This document shows positions 32,501 to 42,166 of a stretch of DNA of 64,000 nt, piece after piece (position 1 is the stretch's first letter; each line of letters begins with the position of its first letter). Source of the DNA: Pedobacter montanisoli (GTDB lineage Bacteria; Bacteroidota; Bacteroidia; Sphingobacteriales; Sphingobacteriaceae); NCBI RefSeq assembly GCF_022809115.1, contig NZ_JALGBH010000002.1, positions 558,001 to 622,000 of the forward strand, written 5' to 3'. A program made the position numbers and the translations under genes. Below the pieces are notes generated by a model, which saw nothing but the letters and a program-made list of their open reading frames with translations, did not search any database and had not been told where the DNA came from.

Positions 32501-35500
32501 GCTTACATGGCGTATCAGTTCTAATGATGCACCTTTACGTGAGCCACAACGGGTTATCAATTTACCTGATGGCAATGGATACTTGCCTATAGCAGCAACC
32601 AATATCCTTTCTGGTGATATCTTTACTCTGAACTATTTTACCCAACAGATTACCGGAGTTCTTACAGAACCACCAGCCCTTGGAGACCCTGCTTGGAAAT
32701 ATAGCTTTACTGATCCTGAAAAAATTAAGCTGATTACCGTACCCTTAGACAGTTTTATTGACATAGAGTTGCTTAAAGCGGTAAAACCTTCTTTTAACCG
32801 TTTGGGTGGAGCAGGAAACCAGTTACCTGAAGGGTATAGTGAACTTATGCCTCCGCAAAGAGGCTTATCTGCACAAGTACGCCATGAATATGATTTGTTG
32901 GGCATAGATATTTATTGCTGGGATGAAAGTGCTCTGCATTGGAAACCTTATAATATTTATGAGGCCGTAACTGCCATTGTAAAAGAAAATATAGATCCAC
33001 ATACCAGTCTTCCAATAATTGATCTTAGTAACCTTAAAATTGGTTACTGGCAGTTTGCACAGCCCAACCGCTACAATAAGGTACGTCTGCTTTCACAGAA
33101 TATGTTTAGCTTCAGCAACCAGTCTGTACAAACTCTGGGCGATTTAGATGGTCTTAATTTCAGGCGTAAAGATCTATTCTGCTTTGAGAACCTGATCAAA
33201 CAGCATTATATCTCATGGAAAACAGTTGCAGAAGATACTGTTTATCCTGATGAAACTGTTTTTGATCAGGGAGGCAGCTCATTTAGTTTACATGGTGTAA
33301 ATGCCAAAGTAAGTTATGATACAGATTATGAAGCCCAAGACCTGTTGATTGAAACCTATGGCGGAAAAATTGTTATAAACATACCAGTTCCGGTAAGTTC
33401 TTTTAAAATAGAATTCGGTACAAATGAAAACAGGATAAAGGTAGATTTTATAAAGCAAGTAAGAACCAGCAGGCCTGATTTTGACAGCAGATTTACCAGA
33501 ATAGAAACAACAGATGTTTATATGCAGCCGGTTTATGTAGAAAGAAATCATGATCAGGCTACAGTGGTCTATTCAAATTTAAATAACCCGATAACCCGGG
33601 TTGAAATTACATTTGAAAAAGCTCTACAGCTTAATTTTAAAGGCGACTTAAATTTAGGCAGATATTATCAGTTACCTCTTTCTTATGCGGTATCTGAGCA
33701 TGTTAATGAGAAAGATAAGGCATTGGTTTACTTTAATCTGTTTAATAAAGCTTTTAATCTGCAGGAAGTTATTGCTAAAAATTATAATGACAGTCCGGGA
33801 GTTGTAGCCAGCTGGTTATTCAACAGCAATATCGCTACAACAGGTAATTTAATGGCCATTCCATTGGGCAGCCCTGATCTAACACCGGGGTACTTTAGAA
33901 ACGAGGAAGGTACTGAGCAAATGAGTGAGATCTATCATTACAATTCAAAAGAAGATGCACTGATTGTACCTTATCAACCTGTATTAAAAGTAGAAGAAGG
34001 AAACTTTGCGCTTGAAACTACAGTGGTATTTAATCCGTTTAACAAAGGTATAGCCACCTTATTCAGTAAAGTAGAAAAAGATGAATTAACAGGTAATCTT
34101 AAAGGATATACTTTACACTTGTTGCAAGAAGATCCGGTATATGACCTTACGGTTTATACTGAAAATACTTTACCGGTATGTGCTTTTTATTTTACCTGTT
34201 ATAGTGGGCAAAGCTACTCAGGATTTAAAGTATCTACACCTTTAACAGTACATTGTGATACGCAATATATAGAAGGAAAACAGTATAAGAATGTATTGGT
34301 TTCTGTAAACAGACAGAATGATTTGCTCGAAATATTTATAGATAAAGAGCAAAAACTGAGTATAGCCATACCAGATGAACTGAAACAGGAAGAGGTACAG
34401 ATCAGATCTACGCGGTTAAAACAATTATCTTACTTAACAGAAGAACTGCAAAGAAGACAAGAAGAAAATGAGGTTACAGAGCAGAAATTGATTGACGAAA
34501 TACAATTAATGGGCGATGGGTTGAGCAAGACCATACAACCTGTATGGCGACCAAATACCAACTATGCGGTTGCAGTTAAAACCAGAGATGTGGTAAATGG
34601 AAATGTAAATAGTGCTGTAACTTATACACAGGTATATGGTTTTAAAACTGCAGGACCAATTGGTCATTTTCACCAGCAAAGCTCGGTATATGATAAACTG
34701 GCAGCAGAAGATAGAGGAGATGAGTTTAAGCTAACCAATTTAAAGAATTACATAGACTATGATCGCTCTTATCCTGATGCGCAAAGCAGGCACGATTTAA
34801 GTAAGCCAGTATTTTACCACCAGCCAAAAATAAGATTGTTATTCAATCAACCTTATATCCATGCAATGTATGAGAATTTTGATAGCTATCAGGGGCTGCC
34901 AGAAGTAAAAAACAGCTTGGAAATGCAGGTTGTAGATAATTTTGGTACAGTATTGAGTCCGGCTCTGGTTTGGGAACAGCTTCCTGATAAAGAGATCAAT
35001 ATGGGCAATTTCCGTTCTTTACCGGCAGATCAGCAAATCATATTCATGATGAATTTAGCTGCATCGGGTGATAATTGTAATGCAAAGCCTTTAACCATAA
35101 ACAAACGTACCAAACAAGGCTCTTATCAACTACCTGATTTATATCCTAACAAGCTTTATACAGCGCTCTTTAATGCAAAATATCAGCCACAAGGTTTGCA
35201 AGAAAGCGTTGCAGAAGTACACAGATTTAGCTTTATAACATCGAGGTTTTCGAGTTTTGAAGAGCAGGCAGGTAGTTTTATCATAAATGATACTCCGGGA
35301 GAAGAAAGTTATGCCATTTATCCACTTTATACCGCTTTTACTGCCAATGAGATTTCAAATGAGATAAAGGTTTTATTGAATAACGATCCAATAGATGCAC
35401 CTGAAGCGGTAATGCGTTATGCTGTTAAATATGACCGGATAATATATGGAGGATTAAAAATAAAGCATACCGAGATGATTGAACATTCGGTATTTAACAT

Positions 35501-35834
35501 CATCATTAACATAGAACCTGATACACAGAATAAACGCATTTTAGGTTTACTGGTCAGAAATCCTGAGCCATTTAATGATCCGAAATTGCCAGAAGAGCCC
35601 TTAAAGAATACCGTAAAAATGCAGGTAACAGAGGATGACGATACGGTAATTGAAGCAGGCGAATTTTTGTACATACACTCCAGAGATACTTCTGCAGTGT
35701 TCATTACCAATACAGATATGGAATTACCTGTTGGAAAAGCCCAGTTAACATTTAGATATAAAATGTTTAACGGAGAGAACTATGAAACCGAATATGAAGA
35801 GTACATCACTCCACAGTTTGTTTTAAATAAATAA
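29523..35834 (+). CDS. Giant multidomain beta-rich protein (2103 aa), island backbone protein 1
   Basis: No signal peptide and no lipoprotein box. Residues 1-260 are mainly helical. About 270-1000 is a long run of amphipathic strands with repeated short hydrophobic turns (GSIVHSDIRGKLTLNKF; YGYFSFDGMVNTG; LLGATGLGIYGFRGLIGQHY near 695-715), resembling large bacterial proteins with DUF6603-type regions, a match I cannot verify. About 1425-1620 looks like a LamG/concanavalin-type module (ASWLFNSN...NFALETTVVFNPF...VLVSVNRQNDLLEIFID), followed by a short coiled coil (1620-1665) and beta-rich C-terminal domains. It is followed by a 1650-aa gene after 20 bp. Function unknown; a scaffold or surface adhesin is my inference. 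Confidence 0.8.
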   Translation: MSTKPVSQRYYPALSELITVDDLPDFLQFAETGLENLLNRIHYKNFQFSKSARGDSAFYSLEIVTNNLGLDLPFGLRLVLNPSADDVNISSFPISLQYQWELLAFLRSFKLQNFAFTPEAFFQLGLRIFKITEAQVIAQTLNYFVESDEGTDGKFQELIDAINDYYPAANLSLPTGEEPTVEIVSNLIANSPAIPDSVAQVMFLLYVLRTDLAETKRNLEQFYALMVPDGIENYIRKLLKPKLRTTLTLSAAIEFPNNILKPVTQAGVPIPNTRSLFKFAEATFYADTEAGIGSDITLAGSLLPAYPEALHQIGNTGLTLNFDTAKLDLSRTTNIPEADAAGYPADFTGLYAKQVVLGLHRFGAESADGESAQIRAENVFIGTGGISGLFALESNGLLCRDFGKFKAELNLFQMEFKMGSIVHSDIRGKLTLNKFKQDDLPAVIDIQAQIKNDGNFNLTAVSQDIPPINLLNVLEIKLTSLQLGKEDKGYYTEVAGVLDFTANIPLMGKVLPKGIDINRLRIWDDGSMEFEGGGSIKLSKSFFLKIGPVKLEVSNISVAAYKGKHNGVERSYGYFSFDGMVNTGRAGINTSGNGIKYYFTIDDGVFHSFLSVDRLNIDLTIPGNVSKEKAAFILNGYLSAANPAVEGSQATTEYAGAISFSLPRMRLAGSGGMRLNPSVPAFIVDIGMELPTPILLGATGLGIYGFRGLIGQHYLPSKQATTPPLAENATWWQYYKAKSTVTKREGIEIDKFASKSGFSLGAGASIATAFDSGKIFSSKLFLLLGLPDVFLLQGQAAILRSRIGLTDPADPPFSAFISIDSNGFAAGLGVDYKLPEDGGLNGAILSLSGKMELAFFFNNASGWYLNLGKDQPESERIRARILTLFQGYAYLMISSKGFKVGAGARFDFNRSFGPVALGLGAWLDMGGSLSFKPIQVGAFIQVGGYVYLKVWKAKISLSVQLGLAVDAPHPFVIQGSIRISFKVIFVRFNINLELTWRISSNDAPLREPQRVINLPDGNGYLPIAATNILSGDIFTLNYFTQQITGVLTEPPALGDPAWKYSFTDPEKIKLITVPLDSFIDIELLKAVKPSFNRLGGAGNQLPEGYSELMPPQRGLSAQVRHEYDLLGIDIYCWDESALHWKPYNIYEAVTAIVKENIDPHTSLPIIDLSNLKIGYWQFAQPNRYNKVRLLSQNMFSFSNQSVQTLGDLDGLNFRRKDLFCFENLIKQHYISWKTVAEDTVYPDETVFDQGGSSFSLHGVNAKVSYDTDYEAQDLLIETYGGKIVINIPVPVSSFKIEFGTNENRIKVDFIKQVRTSRPDFDSRFTRIETTDVYMQPVYVERNHDQATVVYSNLNNPITRVEITFEKALQLNFKGDLNLGRYYQLPLSYAVSEHVNEKDKALVYFNLFNKAFNLQEVIAKNYNDSPGVVASWLFNSNIATTGNLMAIPLGSPDLTPGYFRNEEGTEQMSEIYHYNSKEDALIVPYQPVLKVEEGNFALETTVVFNPFNKGIATLFSKVEKDELTGNLKGYTLHLLQEDPVYDLTVYTENTLPVCAFYFTCYSGQSYSGFKVSTPLTVHCDTQYIEGKQYKNVLVSVNRQNDLLEIFIDKEQKLSIAIPDELKQEEVQIRSTRLKQLSYLTEELQRRQEENEVTEQKLIDEIQLMGDGLSKTIQPVWRPNTNYAVAVKTRDVVNGNVNSAVTYTQVYGFKTAGPIGHFHQQSSVYDKLAAEDRGDEFKLTNLKNYIDYDRSYPDAQSRHDLSKPVFYHQPKIRLLFNQPYIHAMYENFDSYQGLPEVKNSLEMQVVDNFGTVLSPALVWEQLPDKEINMGNFRSLPADQQIIFMMNLAASGDNCNAKPLTINKRTKQGSYQLPDLYPNKLYTALFNAKYQPQGLQESVAEVHRFSFITSRFSSFEEQAGSFIINDTPGEESYAIYPLYTAFTANEISNEIKVLLNNDPIDAPEAVMRYAVKYDRIIYGGLKIKHTEMIEHSVFNIIINIEPDTQNKRILGLLVRNPEPFNDPKLPEEPLKNTVKMQVTEDDDTVIEAGEFLYIHSRDTSAVFITNTDMELPVGKAQLTFRYKMFNGENYETEYEEYITPQFVLNK

Positions 35835-35854
35835 GAATTAAGCCAGATAATTAT

Positions 35855-38800
35855 ATGCCTAATAATAACGCCTTTTGTTCAGATTATAGTTCAATTAAGA
35901 ACTGCCTGGTGGCTATTCAGTTAGCAGCAAGAAATGGAGATTTTAATGATTATCCTGAAGTTTTACAGCGTATTAATTCTTTAGATAGCGATTTTCTGCG
36001 TAAGCTTTACCTGCGGGTAATTACCATACTTGGAATATTAAATGGCGAAGAAGGATTTCCTGAAGTAAGAATAGATGGAGATTTTGATGAGCTGGATTTT
36101 GATGAGCTGGATTTTTGGGTAGGATTTTCAGACTCTAATATTTCGGGAGATTTTTTTAAACAGGACTTTTTTGAGTTAGATTTCTGGGTAGGGTTTATGG
36201 ACAGCGAAAACGACGATTATGTTGCTGTATTCCAGACTATATTGAATATTTTCAAAGAATTTTGTATGCGCAGTGATGAATTGGGTGAGTATGAAAAAGC
36301 ACTGATTGATGCATCATTACAACCATTTTTAGATGCCTTTGCAGAATTACAGAATTTGCTTGAAAGTTTGGGTATAAATCCATGTACAGATTCAGCCTCA
36401 AAATATTATAACAATTCAAAAGAGATATTTTTACAGGTTGCCGGATCGGATGGTTTTGACAATATTGCAGAAGGCTTCCATTTAAGATGGAGCTTAGCTG
36501 GGGCACTGGCAGAAAACCATTTGCCAAAAGGCGATTATTTTACACAGAATACAAATTCAAATGGCTTTAATAAAAGCAATGATTTTATTAAAGTTTACAG
36601 AACCCCATACCAGGATCCGGTAATTGCCATATTAGATTTTGAAACCGTAAGACCGGTAGTTAATTCTGCCAGATTATACTGGACTTATACCATTAATCAA
36701 ACCGTTAACGGTAAAATTTTCAGCAATCAGGTAAGACTATATTTTACCGATCAGCAAAAATATTATCAGCTGGCTACAACGCTAAGCCCTAACACAGATA
36801 GCTTTAATTTTATCAATAACTATGATGCTGTTATAGAGGCAGAAGTTATAGGAAAAACAGGTTTCAGCTTTAATTTTGAGTTGAGTAAAACTACAAGCGG
36901 AACATCGGTTCTTAAAGTAGAAGCTCATAATGAGCTAAATGAAAATGCAGACCAGATTAGGCTTACCCAAAATATAAATCAAGGAACAACAAATGCATTC
37001 ATTACAGGAGATAATATTTCTTTATTAAAGGTCAAAAAATCTGCTGATGTTAAAATACGTAAGTTAAGTTTTGAAACTTATCATGATTTCTATCATAGCA
37101 GATCATTAAGTAACTGGCAGGAAATAGGTGATGGTTTTGCATTGGATCTTACAGATACAAAGGTTTTTGAACGTTTGGAGAATGCTTCATATCCTATTGA
37201 TAATTTGTGGCCACAGTACAATGATGGTACCCGAGTAAAAGTTAATAATTATAAAGATAAATGGTCTGGCGCTTACATCGAACAGATAGATCAGAATGTT
37301 AAAGAACTGGTTCAGCTGTATTTAACAAAAAGTGAAACAGATCCCCGTGCTTATTACCGCATTTTTGAAGATGGAACAGATCCTGCACAGGGACAAGATG
37401 TAAGCCTACTTGATATTTTAAATTTACAGGCCTTAGATTACCACATGGCCAGAATGCTTGGGCTTGGACATATTGATACACCAGGAGCTGTAGCTCCAGG
37501 TCAACAGTACATATACAGAATTTCATATCAGAATAAGAAAACTTTAGGATCTACTGTTGTAACCCAATTTAATTATATGAGTTTACCAGTTTCAAAGCAG
37601 GATAAGAGACTGCCTGGTAAACCGGTAATGAGACCTGTAAATTATAATCTGTACGCACAACCCAGTGATTTTGTTTCTTCTTTTGATGAGTATGGTTATG
37701 GTAAATTAGATCAGATAAGGGTAGTGAATATAGGCAGGGATTTTTTCAACAGCGAATTGAAAGCGTATGATTTCTTTGCCGATCTGCAACAGTCAGATAA
37801 TGAAAACTTTTGTCTTGCACCAAAACCTGTATTTTATGGGATAGAATACAGGGCATCAAATAGCACAACTTATGTTAAGCCAGAAATAACTTCTACAGAA
37901 GATCCTGCTTTTGGCAAAGTTTATTATGCTTATGACAATGATTTCCCTGTAACAGGCATACCAGAAGTTACAGTTCTTCCTGATGATCCTTATAGTTTAT
38001 TTGTTCATTTTGAACGGAATCCGGGTGTACATTATTATGCAATTTACGGGGTAAACTGGTTTTCCAGATCATCCGTATTAAGTGATGAAGAACATACAGA
38101 TGAAACGGTTTTTACGCCAAATAACCAGTTGATACCACCTACAGATTTAGCTGTTCAGTATATACAAAAAGAAGATGAACTTATTTTTACTACCAGCATT
38201 GAGCAGGGATGGTATCAAAAAAGAGCATTGCGTTTTCCGGGGCAGGATATAGGGCTTACAAGAATAACTTTCAACTGGCTGGATATAGTCGATGTAAGTT
38301 CAATACCAGATATTACACCTCAAACTTTACAGGATGTAGTACGGGCAAATGAAACCAATATATTTTTTAAACCAGCGCTACAGAAGGAAGTAGTAGGAAT
38401 AATCTCAGATATCAGATCGGTTTCAGGAACTGAAGATCAGCTTCTTTTATATACTTCAGGTTATCAGCTTATTACCGGAGAGTTAAAGAAGCCAACAATT
38501 AATAATACTGATCTGAATAGGTTTACAGGAAGTATTTTATCTACTAATGAAGGACAGTTTAAAGTACTTAGTGTATATAATGATGCCAATGATTTACCTG
38601 TAATTACCATTGAAAAGCTTTATAAAATTATAAGAACAGAAGAAGATGAAGAAGAAGGAATGTATGGGGCTTATAAAGAATATACTGTACCGGTTATAGG
38701 CAGCAGGTTTTCGTTAGTAGAAAATCTGGGAAATGAAAATAACTGGTTTAAACTCAACGAAAAAATACAGCTGGTAAGTTATGCAGATGAACAAAATCCG

Positions 38801-40807
38801 GTTATAGAAGTTGAAAGTGCTGAAGGTGGAGACAGCAGATTTTGGGTAGGCGGAATTCATGGGAATGCTATTATTACTAAAGTTACCCATGTTGATGAGC
38901 CATTTGATGGTTATTACCAAATCAGCTTCGATCAGACGGCGTTACCAGATCATCCGCAGGTTAATATTCCATATGATCCACAGCAACCAGATCAGAATGA
39001 GCCGGGATCCTTACATGGCCCACATGTAGAATGGTATGGTGGAGTAGTGCGTATTGATATGAATGAAGGTACAGAAAAGAAACTCTTACAAGTACTTATT
39101 TTACAACAGAACAACCCGTTAAAACTCTATGTATATGATGCTGGTTACGCTACAAATCCAATAAAATTTTCAGCAACGGAAACAGATTATATACAGGTAA
39201 ATTATCATCCGGGTTACAGAGCTTATTTGTTTGCAGAGCCAGAACCTGTTTATCAATTTAATGCACAGCATATTTTGCCTGGAGAAGATGATAATGATAA
39301 ACGTACTTTAATGGCGATACAAACAGTTTGTACTTCATTAAATTACACATCTTCGGTTTCAACACCTGCAGTGTTGCTGGCCAGAAATATATACGAACCT
39401 AAACAACCTGATACACCTGTAGCTGCAGGGTTAAAAGTAAGACCAGATGCAACCAAGAAAGCTGCATTTACTTTTGATATGCGCATTCCGCCAGAACAGG
39501 GAGCCGCCCGAAAACCTTTTGGTTTTATGTTTTACCGCACTTCTCATCAGCAGGTTTTATCGGCTTTATATGAACCACAAACTATTGATGCAATCTTAGC
39601 AGATTTAGCATCTTTGAGTAGTGACCTCTATTACAATCAGCGTTATCTGGATATGGTTCATTTGGATTTTGAGAATCAGACTACATTGCAGTTTAAAGTA
39701 TATAATGCCGAACCTCAGCCTTATGGTTTTCCTTCTCCAGATAAAGCAGGTTTGATTGAAGTGGGTGATACAACAGAACAAAAGATGGCGAAATTACAAG
39801 CAGCTGTTTTTAGTACATTGTTGCCTTTAACCGAACAACCGCCCATATTAAGGTATCTTGAAGAAGGCCTGCAAACTTCAAATCAAATTCCTGTTATAAG
39901 AGATGCTGATGGTAATCTTTTAGATCCTGGCGATCCAAGATTTAAACCTTTTCCAATGGTGAGGTATTATACAAAAGATACCGATGTTAATGCTACATAC
40001 ATCCGATTTACAGATTATCTACTCGATTCTTCTTATAGAGATCTTTATTTTTATGCAGGTGTTGAGGTTAATAATTTATTAAATTATGGCCCTTTAAGCC
40101 CTTTCTTAGGACTTGTAGAAGTTCTTCAAACAACGCCTGCTCTTCCACCTGTAATTCAGTCATATACTTTTGTTCCAGCTACTGTATTGTCTGATAATGA
40201 TATAACCGTACAAATAAAAATAGCTTTAATACCAGAAGTTGAGCATATAAGCAAATTAAGAATATACAGGACGGCGGAATTAAGCCATACGCTGTCTGTA
40301 ATACAGATGGAATATAGTTTTGATGTTGATATAGACCCGTTGCAGGAAGAAAGCTATGAAATTACAGATGACTTTTCAGGTATTGAAAACATTCCTTTAG
40401 GCAAAACCATGTATTATCGTGTAGCAGGAATAAGGATCATAAACAATGAAGAAGGAGAAAATGAAGAAATCCTGTCTTATCCTTCAGAATTATTTGAAGT
40501 ACAGCTTATTGATTTAAGAAGCCCGGATGCGCCTTTGCTGGTATATGATGACCAGCAAAATAAAATCTCATGGAATGCCACTACAGATACAGGTAGCTAT
40601 TACCTGTATAAACAAAATAATAGGGGTAACTGGGAGCATATTTATTCTGTATTACCACCTTTAACCAATGCGCAGATGGATTATGAAATACCAGCTCCTT
40701 TAAATTTTACGGATGAAGATGGAGATAGAATCTATCACCGCTTTAAGGTGCAGGTAGAAAATCTATCAGGAAGAATGAATATTATAGAAAATGAATTAAC
40801 CATTTAA
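35855..40807 (+). CDS. Giant hypothetical protein with fibronectin-like modules (1650 aa), island backbone protein 2
   Basis: No signal peptide. Residues 1-60 are helical. Residues 77-117 contain two copies of ELDFWVGF (84-91 and 107-114), a 23-residue period inside an Asp/Phe-rich stretch. Further on come beta-sandwich-like modules, e.g. PYSLFVHFERNPGVHYYAIYGVNWFSRSS near 710 and a fibronectin-III-like segment near the C-terminus (SPDAPLLVYDDQQNKISWNATTD). It lies between the 2103-aa gene and the fibre genes with short gaps, so probably cotranscribed. I do not recognise the family; a baseplate-like or receptor-binding structural role would fit the neighbours. Confidence 0.8.
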   Translation: MPNNNAFCSDYSSIKNCLVAIQLAARNGDFNDYPEVLQRINSLDSDFLRKLYLRVITILGILNGEEGFPEVRIDGDFDELDFDELDFWVGFSDSNISGDFFKQDFFELDFWVGFMDSENDDYVAVFQTILNIFKEFCMRSDELGEYEKALIDASLQPFLDAFAELQNLLESLGINPCTDSASKYYNNSKEIFLQVAGSDGFDNIAEGFHLRWSLAGALAENHLPKGDYFTQNTNSNGFNKSNDFIKVYRTPYQDPVIAILDFETVRPVVNSARLYWTYTINQTVNGKIFSNQVRLYFTDQQKYYQLATTLSPNTDSFNFINNYDAVIEAEVIGKTGFSFNFELSKTTSGTSVLKVEAHNELNENADQIRLTQNINQGTTNAFITGDNISLLKVKKSADVKIRKLSFETYHDFYHSRSLSNWQEIGDGFALDLTDTKVFERLENASYPIDNLWPQYNDGTRVKVNNYKDKWSGAYIEQIDQNVKELVQLYLTKSETDPRAYYRIFEDGTDPAQGQDVSLLDILNLQALDYHMARMLGLGHIDTPGAVAPGQQYIYRISYQNKKTLGSTVVTQFNYMSLPVSKQDKRLPGKPVMRPVNYNLYAQPSDFVSSFDEYGYGKLDQIRVVNIGRDFFNSELKAYDFFADLQQSDNENFCLAPKPVFYGIEYRASNSTTYVKPEITSTEDPAFGKVYYAYDNDFPVTGIPEVTVLPDDPYSLFVHFERNPGVHYYAIYGVNWFSRSSVLSDEEHTDETVFTPNNQLIPPTDLAVQYIQKEDELIFTTSIEQGWYQKRALRFPGQDIGLTRITFNWLDIVDVSSIPDITPQTLQDVVRANETNIFFKPALQKEVVGIISDIRSVSGTEDQLLLYTSGYQLITGELKKPTINNTDLNRFTGSILSTNEGQFKVLSVYNDANDLPVITIEKLYKIIRTEEDEEEGMYGAYKEYTVPVIGSRFSLVENLGNENNWFKLNEKIQLVSYADEQNPVIEVESAEGGDSRFWVGGIHGNAIITKVTHVDEPFDGYYQISFDQTALPDHPQVNIPYDPQQPDQNEPGSLHGPHVEWYGGVVRIDMNEGTEKKLLQVLILQQNNPLKLYVYDAGYATNPIKFSATETDYIQVNYHPGYRAYLFAEPEPVYQFNAQHILPGEDDNDKRTLMAIQTVCTSLNYTSSVSTPAVLLARNIYEPKQPDTPVAAGLKVRPDATKKAAFTFDMRIPPEQGAARKPFGFMFYRTSHQQVLSALYEPQTIDAILADLASLSSDLYYNQRYLDMVHLDFENQTTLQFKVYNAEPQPYGFPSPDKAGLIEVGDTTEQKMAKLQAAVFSTLLPLTEQPPILRYLEEGLQTSNQIPVIRDADGNLLDPGDPRFKPFPMVRYYTKDTDVNATYIRFTDYLLDSSYRDLYFYAGVEVNNLLNYGPLSPFLGLVEVLQTTPALPPVIQSYTFVPATVLSDNDITVQIKIALIPEVEHISKLRIYRTAELSHTLSVIQMEYSFDVDIDPLQEESYEITDDFSGIENIPLGKTMYYRVAGIRIINNEEGENEEILSYPSELFEVQLIDLRSPDAPLLVYDDQQNKISWNATTDTGSYYLYKQNNRGNWEHIYSVLPPLTNAQMDYEIPAPLNFTDEDGDRIYHRFKVQVENLSGRMNIIENELTI

Positions 40808-40819
40808 TGAAAAACAGCT

Positions 40820-42163
40820 ATGGCACAAATTCCACCAATTTCAGATGCATATATTGATGATATCATTAAATCATACGGGCCTTATATTGATGCAATTAAT
40901 AAAACCCAGGGCATTAAATTTCGTGAGCTGATTAAACGGTTAAGAGATTATTTTGAACAGGAAATTCCTAAAAATACCTCACAATTAGTCAATGATTCTA
41001 ATTATGTAACTAGCCCATTAATTAGTGGTTTGCCAGAAGAGAGCGGCTCGAGACGACCTTTTATCATCAGGGCTTTAACCAGCTATAATCCTGACGAGAT
41101 TTTTGGAATAGACAACCAGCCGCTTCATGTGATGTTGGTTGCAACAGAGCTTATTGCTGGTAAGGAAACGGTTACCCAGTTAAAAATCAGTGATGGTATT
41201 ACGGCTTTTAAGAATTTGAAAAATTTAATTGGAGGTGGCGGATCTGGTGAAAATGGATTACAACCTTCTATTTCTTTAACCTATACTCAATTAAGAAACT
41301 TAAAAGATAATGCCTTATTGGTTCCGGGTCAAAAGTATATTATCAATGATTTTCAAAGCACATTTAATGAATGTGAACTTTTATATGATAACGTTACCAA
41401 GATTAACAGTTTAAATTTTACCGATAATGTTTATTCAGGAGACGTTGAGCCAATTATTGTAACTGCTGCAGGAGTAGATACATTAGAACCTTTGGCATAC
41501 TCTACCATTTATCCTGAACACATATTAGAATATACAACAGATAATTTATTACAAGAAGTTTTAGCTTCCACTAAAGGTACGATTTTATATAGGCGCGATG
41601 TTTCAAGAAATAACTATTTCTCTCTAGATATGGTTGCGTTAAAGTATAAATATAATGAAACCGAATGCAATGCTGTAGATTTCAATGGTTGTTATAACAC
41701 TACCATACTTGCTATTAGTGCAAGATATCTAAATAGGTATATGTTTATTGTAAGGGGATGGGGGGTAGATAATGCTAGTGTTTCTGTAAATTCACACTTT
41801 GTAGTATGCAATATTTCTGATACAGAAATTATCAATTCGTATTGTATTGCTCCTTTTGTGAACATGCATAATTGCAAAATAAATGGATTGTTTAATTTTA
41901 ATAAATCTAGCGATTCTATTTTTAATAACCTTTCCAATCTTGAAATAACAGCGGATTATAATACTAGTGCAAGTATAGTTAATGCATTAAATAATTATTT
42001 ATTGGACGGTCATGTTTTGCCGGGGAGAAATATTCCTAAACCATATAAACTACTTACGGTATTTGACCGTTTGGTATCACCTGCTGAATATAAAAATTAT
42101 ATATTATCTGTGGATGTTGTTACAGGTAATCCTATAGCTATCCCATTGTTTGAAAGTCCTTGA
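40820..42163 (+). CDS. Tail-fibre-like protein A (447 aa) with shared N-terminal domain
   Basis: Residues 1-137 are the domain common to three genes here (MAQIPPISDAYIDDIIKS... RPFIIRALTSYNPDE... VTQLKISDGITAFKNLKNLI), then a Gly-rich linker (GGGGSGENG). The C-terminal part starts ISLTYTQLRNLKDNALLVPGQKYIINDFQ, a motif I know from tail fibres and receptor-binding proteins of Bacteroidota phages, and continues as beta-helix-like repeats (NISDTEIINSY; NMHNCKINGLFNFN). This suggests a trimeric fibre with an attachment N-terminus and a variable tip. No signal peptide. It overlaps nothing and is followed after 3 bp by a glycosyltransferase-like gene. Confidence 0.75.
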   Translation: MAQIPPISDAYIDDIIKSYGPYIDAINKTQGIKFRELIKRLRDYFEQEIPKNTSQLVNDSNYVTSPLISGLPEESGSRRPFIIRALTSYNPDEIFGIDNQPLHVMLVATELIAGKETVTQLKISDGITAFKNLKNLIGGGGSGENGLQPSISLTYTQLRNLKDNALLVPGQKYIINDFQSTFNECELLYDNVTKINSLNFTDNVYSGDVEPIIVTAAGVDTLEPLAYSTIYPEHILEYTTDNLLQEVLASTKGTILYRRDVSRNNYFSLDMVALKYKYNETECNAVDFNGCYNTTILAISARYLNRYMFIVRGWGVDNASVSVNSHFVVCNISDTEIINSYCIAPFVNMHNCKINGLFNFNKSSDSIFNNLSNLEITADYNTSASIVNALNNYLLDGHVLPGRNIPKPYKLLTVFDRLVSPAEYKNYILSVDVVTGNPIAIPLFESP

Positions 42164-42166
42164 TGT

